Below, in pieces: positions 60,784 through 64,000 of a stretch of 64,000 nucleotides of DNA (positions are counted from its first letter, which is position 1; each line of letters begins with the position of its first letter). A program made the position numbers and the translations under genes. The notes under the pieces are model-generated. The model was given only the letters and a program-made list of their open reading frames with translations. It made no database searches and was not told where the DNA came from. Origin of the DNA: V1-33 sp039795165 (GTDB lineage: Bacteria > Verrucomicrobiota > Verrucomicrobiia > Verrucomicrobiales > V1-33); contig JBDKER010000028.1 in NCBI GenBank assembly GCA_039795165.1, positions 1 to 64,000 on the forward strand. The letters run 5' to 3'.

Positions 60784-61788
60784 ATGGCCCCTGACGATTC
60801 CTCCCCGCCGCGCAAGGTCGTCGAAAGCCGTGCCCGCACCCGCCTCGTGCGGCAACTCTCCGTAGCCAACTTCTTCCAGCGCCACGCCGATCACCTCCAA
60901 CTCGACCTTGAAACGGAGGACTGCGCCCTCGACCGCCCGATTCACGAGCCATCCATCAACCGCCCCGGCCTCGCCCTCGCCGGATTCTATCTCTACTTCG
61001 CCTACAAACGGATCCAGGTCCTCGGAAACTCGGAGTTCGCCTACCTCACCAGCCTCAGCGAAACCGACCAGCGCCGCGTCTTCGCCCGCATGTGCGAAAG
61101 CGAAATCCCCTGCATCGTCGTCTGCCGCAGCCGCCGCCTCTCCGCCCCCCTGCTACGCGCCGCCCGCGACATCGGAGTACCCGTCTTCCGCACGTCGATG
61201 AACACCATGAAGTTCATCAACGCCTGCACTCACTGGCTCGAATGGGAATTCGCCCCCGTAACCAGCGAGCACGGCTGCATGGTCGACGTCAAAGGCATCG
61301 GCGTGCTCATCCAGGGCCCGTCAGGCATTGGCAAAAGCGAGGCCGCCCTCGGCCTCCTCCAGCGCGGAGCCAGCCTCGTCGCCGACGACAAAGTCATCTT
61401 CCGCAACCCAGGCTCCGGAGAAATCATCGGAACCTCGGAGGAACTCGGACGCTTCCACATGGAAGTCCGCGGCCTCGGGATCGTCAACGTCCCCCTCCTC
61501 TTCGGAGTCGCTTCCATGCGGCTCGAAAAACGGCTCGACCTCGTCGTCCACATGAAACCCATGGACGCCATGGAGGAAATCGACCGGCTCGGTACCACGG
61601 AACACCGCTACCGCATCCTCGGCATCGAAGTCCCCTACTTCGAAATCCCCGTCTCCCCAGGCCGCGAAATCGCCCCCCTCATCGAAGTCGCTGCCCTCGA
61701 ACAGAAACTCCGCAGCTTCGGCCATCACAGCGCCGCCGAATTCAACAAGAATCTGTTGAAAGTGATGGCAGAGAAGCGGATCAGTTGA
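60784..61788 (+). CDS. hprK: HPr kinase/phosphorylase
   Basis: 334 residues. An N-terminal regulatory domain is followed by the catalytic P-loop GPSGIGKSEAAL (about 178-189) and the HprK signature EVRGLGIVNV near 228, then LFGVASMRLEKRL. It phosphorylates and dephosphorylates HPr on Ser46. In Gram-negatives this pair often serves regulation rather than sugar uptake; no PTS EI or EII is seen here. An ATG 24 bp upstream is an alternative start. ptsH begins 7 bp after its stop. Confidence 0.94.
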   Translation: MAPDDSSPPRKVVESRARTRLVRQLSVANFFQRHADHLQLDLETEDCALDRPIHEPSINRPGLALAGFYLYFAYKRIQVLGNSEFAYLTSLSETDQRRVFARMCESEIPCIVVCRSRRLSAPLLRAARDIGVPVFRTSMNTMKFINACTHWLEWEFAPVTSEHGCMVDVKGIGVLIQGPSGIGKSEAALGLLQRGASLVADDKVIFRNPGSGEIIGTSEELGRFHMEVRGLGIVNVPLLFGVASMRLEKRLDLVVHMKPMDAMEEIDRLGTTEHRYRILGIEVPYFEIPVSPGREIAPLIEVAALEQKLRSFGHHSAAEFNKNLLKVMAEKRIS

Positions 61789-61795
61789 ACAGCCC

Positions 61796-62074
61796 ATGCT
61801 GACCAAGGACCTCACCATCGTCAACAAACTCGGTCTCCACGCCCGCCCCGCCGCCATGTTCGTCAAGGTGGCCAGCGCCCACCAGTCGGAAGTCTGGGTC
61901 GAAAAGGATGACGAACAGGTCAACGGCAAGAGCATCATGGGCCTCATGATGCTGGCAGCCGGCTGCGGTGCCCGCATCCGCGTCTCCACCGAAGGTCCCG
62001 ACGAAGCCACCGTCATGGCCAAACTGGAGGAACTGGTCGGCGGCGGCTTCGCAGAAGGTGCGATCGGCCGCTGA
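61796..62074 (+). CDS. ptsH: Phosphocarrier protein HPr
   Basis: 92 residues with the active His in LGLHARPAAMF and the regulatory Ser site VNGKSIMGLMML (Ser46 position). It receives phosphate at His from Enzyme I in classical systems and at Ser from the kinase encoded just before it. Start and length are typical. No Shine-Dalgarno is visible. A 184-bp gap without a gene follows. Confidence 0.96.
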   Translation: MLTKDLTIVNKLGLHARPAAMFVKVASAHQSEVWVEKDDEQVNGKSIMGLMMLAAGCGARIRVSTEGPDEATVMAKLEELVGGGFAEGAIGR

Positions 62075-62258
62075 TTCCGATCCCTTCCCCGCGCCGCGGC
62101 TCATGGCCCGCGGCAAAATCCGCACACTCGCCGGGAAGGGATGCGCAGCCTTTTCCCTTGCTGCTCGGCCCTGCAAAACGAAGCATCCCAAGCCAAACGC
62201 CGGATCCCCACCGGACCCAGAAAGTTTCCCCCAGAAGAATCTTCCACTGCACCCCACC

Positions 62259-63386
62259 ATGAGCGCCACCCCTGCCATCCCGGTCGAACACACGGACGAA
62301 ATCAATTCGCGCATTCTGTCGGTCTCGGAAGACATGGTCCAGGGCTTCGTGCCCGATCCCTTTCAGGTGATCGCCGAGCGCTCAGGGGTCGCATTGCCGG
62401 TCGTGCTGGAACGGATCCGCGCCATGCTGGAAGCGGGAGTCATCCGCCGCGTGCGCCAGACTCTGCTGGCCACCAAACTCGCGCACGGGGCCCTCTGTGC
62501 ATGGAAAACCGATCCGGACCGCATCGATGCCACCTTTGACTTCATGTTCCGCGAGGATCCGTTCAGCGGCCATGTCGTCACCCGCAGCACCGACCGCGAA
62601 ATCTCGGGAAGCGACTACCGTCTCTGGACAACGCTCAAGGTTCCCCAGGGCCAATCACTCGAGGAACACGCCGAAGTCCTCCGCCGCCTCACCGGCGCAC
62701 ACGAATTCATTCTCATGCCCGCCAATGGCATCTTTGCCCTCGGGGTCGGTCACGTCCGCCGCAAAACGATGGAACCAGGCGACCGCTCACCGGATCCGAG
62801 CCGCATGGACACAACCACCACAGTGGAACTGAGCCCGGAAGAATGGGATGTCCTCCTCGCGCTCAAGGAGGAACTCACCCCGGAGGAAGTCTGCAGCGAG
62901 CCATGGATCGGCCGCGCCGCCATCGCCGGCGTCACCTATGAACGCTTCTGCGAAGTCGCCCGCGATCTGAACCGCAAGAAGGTCATCGGACGCTTCTCGA
63001 CCTTCCTCGAACATGTGAAGCCTTCCCAGTCAGGTCAGCGGGTCACCCGCTTCAACGGACTCTTTCACTGGGCGGTCCCCAAGGGCATGGAACAGCGGGC
63101 CGGATCAGAAATCGGCCGCCATTACATTCTCACCCATTGCTACTGGCGCGAAGGCGGCCCCCGCTTCGGGAATGTCAATATCATGGCCGTCATCCACGGC
63201 TCGGAACGGGAACGTGTGCTCGCGCACAAGGCGGCCATCGATGCCCACCTCGCCGCCGAAGGCATCCCCGTAAGCTACACGGCCGTCTTCTGGGGCGGAC
63301 GCAGCGAAATCAAACCCAGCGAAATCTCGCCGAAGGTGTACCGCGAGGTCCACCAGCGCTGGGCGTCGCTCGGCCAGCAGATCTGA
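62259..63386 (+). CDS. Siroheme decarboxylase-like fused AhbA/AhbB (Lrp/AsnC-fold) protein
   Basis: 375 residues made of two tandem halves. Each has an AsnC/Lrp-type winged helix and a decarboxylase-like alpha/beta domain: first half DEINSRILSV and VLERIRAMLEAGVIRRVR; second half ELSPEEWDVLLALKEE and VARDLNRKKVIGRFSTF. THCYWREGG and FGNVNIMAVIHGSE are typical of AhbB/NirD-like proteins, which decarboxylate siroheme in the alternative heme or heme d1 routes. Fusion of the two halves in one chain is the notable feature. coaD starts 5 bp after its stop. The start at 62259 is the only ATG near a family-like N-terminus. Confidence 0.72.
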   Translation: MSATPAIPVEHTDEINSRILSVSEDMVQGFVPDPFQVIAERSGVALPVVLERIRAMLEAGVIRRVRQTLLATKLAHGALCAWKTDPDRIDATFDFMFREDPFSGHVVTRSTDREISGSDYRLWTTLKVPQGQSLEEHAEVLRRLTGAHEFILMPANGIFALGVGHVRRKTMEPGDRSPDPSRMDTTTTVELSPEEWDVLLALKEELTPEEVCSEPWIGRAAIAGVTYERFCEVARDLNRKKVIGRFSTFLEHVKPSQSGQRVTRFNGLFHWAVPKGMEQRAGSEIGRHYILTHCYWREGGPRFGNVNIMAVIHGSERERVLAHKAAIDAHLAAEGIPVSYTAVFWGGRSEIKPSEISPKVYREVHQRWASLGQQI

Positions 63387-63391
63387 TTCCC

Positions 63392-63868
63392 ATGCCCGCC
63401 CTCTACCCGGGGAGCTTCGACCCCATCACCAACGGCCACCTCGACATCATCGCCCGGGCCGCCCGCCTCTTCGGCCACGTCACCGTCGCCGTGGCCAGCA
63501 ACGATTCCAAAAGCGCCCTCTTCAGCGCCGAAGAACGCGTCGAACTGATCCGTCAGTCAGTGCACTCGATTCCGCACGTCGACGTCGTCTCCTTCCATGG
63601 CCTCCTTGTGGATTTCGCCGCTTCGCTTCAGTCGCATGTAATCGTCCGCGGTCTGCGCGCCGTTTCGGACTTCGAGTACGAATTCCAGATGGCCCTCATG
63701 AACAAGTCGCTCGAACCGGAACTGGAGACGGTGTTCCTTGCCTCGCGCGAGGCCTTCACCTACGTGAGTTCGCGGGTCATCAAGGAAGTAGCCCGGCTCG
63801 GCGGCGACATCCGGCGCCATGTACCCGAACCGGTGGCCGCCGCCCTCGCGGACCGCTTCGGAACCTGA
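63392..63868 (+). CDS. coaD: Phosphopantetheine adenylyltransferase
   Basis: 158 residues of nucleotidyltransferase fold: YPGSFDPITNGHLDII (the T/HxGH nucleotide motif), VRGLRAVSDFEYEFQMA and YVSSRVIKEVA. It makes dephospho-CoA in CoA synthesis. The start ATG at 63392 is 5 bp after the siroheme decarboxylase-like stop, so they are likely cotranscribed. Confidence 0.96.
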   Translation: MPALYPGSFDPITNGHLDIIARAARLFGHVTVAVASNDSKSALFSAEERVELIRQSVHSIPHVDVVSFHGLLVDFAASLQSHVIVRGLRAVSDFEYEFQMALMNKSLEPELETVFLASREAFTYVSSRVIKEVARLGGDIRRHVPEPVAAALADRFGT

Positions 63869-63893
63869 CCCCGGCCCACCCGGAAAGGTATGA

Positions 63894-64000
63894 TCAGCGA
63901 CCGGGCTGGACTGGTCCCGGCGGCCCCGGCAGGGAATCCGGATGCCAGTTCCCGGCAATCACGTCGCTCACTTCGATCCAGCGCTTCCCTTCCCCGCCGC
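63894..64000 (-). CDS. Hypothetical protein, C-terminus only
   Basis: A minus-strand open frame enters from the right edge and ends at TGA 63894-63896, giving 34 visible residues. They read GGEGKRWIEVSDVIAGNW followed by a Pro/Gly-rich tail. Too little is present to name a family. It converges on coaD. Confidence 0.4.
   Translation of the reverse strand, partial: GGEGKRWIEVSDVIAGNWHPDSLPGPPGPVQPGR

Noticed and set aside
1..64000. CRISPR array, prophage or defence island
   Set aside because: No spaced repeats, integrase with phage genes, or known defence gene sets are present; the one tyrosine recombinase is XerC/D-like.

Overview
The window looks like a chromosomal segment of a high-GC Verrucomicrobiota (PVC superphylum) bacterium. 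The evidence is very large secreted proteins built from lamin-tail (LTD), CotH, LamG and cadherin-like modules, a PEP-CTERM protein, a planctomycete-type DUF1587/1592/1588/1585 cytochrome protein, a GHL10 protein, an HprK/HPr pair beside a fused AhbA/AhbB-type protein, and a recurrent C-terminal module ending in R-[RF]-F-[YFL]-R. The assignment is by gene content only; there is no rRNA in the window. The only mobile element seen is one short MITE-like element.

Left third (1-24.9 kb): secretome. A giant minus-strand gene (at least 2840 codons, running off the left edge) is followed by a 574-bp gap holding a 223-bp inverted-repeat element. Then come endonuclease I, an alpha/beta hydrolase, a TIM-barrel isomerase-like protein, a double-psi-barrel-like protein, a PQQ-type sugar dehydrogenase, a second CotH/LTD giant, a PEP-CTERM protein with a perfect AT palindrome at its start codon, and a coupled pair of a HExxH protein and a CE15 glucuronoyl esterase. 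Together they suggest a life on plant or algal polysaccharide.

Middle (25-49 kb): housekeeping and envelope. pyrG, a GT-C-like membrane protein, tRNA-Leu(UAG), a DUF4105 (Lnb-type) protein, recO, a minus-strand run (Zn-peptidase, plsC, GT2, Nudix), an orphan DUF87 ATPase, a spermidine-synthase-like protein, a GHL10 protein, lgt, then mogA, nadB, ispH and a small winged-helix/membrane operon. The same 16-bp operator-like sequence lies before that operon and before ispH. A radical SAM protein overlaps a chorismate-lyase-like gene. A large kinase-fold/TPR membrane protein that has lost its catalytic Asp overlaps thiS.

Right (49-64 kb): a XerC/D recombinase, a methyltransferase, the DUF1592 cytochrome protein without its usual DUF1552 partner, and a purple-acid-phosphatase-like gene broken by two nonsense codons and a poly-C frameshift whose stop overlaps an intact TPR gene. 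Next are a phospholipase D-like lipoprotein, then rpmI, rplT, a strong terminator, pheS, hprK, ptsH, a fused AhbA/AhbB-type siroheme decarboxylase and coaD. infC and pheT are absent from the places where they often sit. The right edge cuts an unidentified minus-strand gene.
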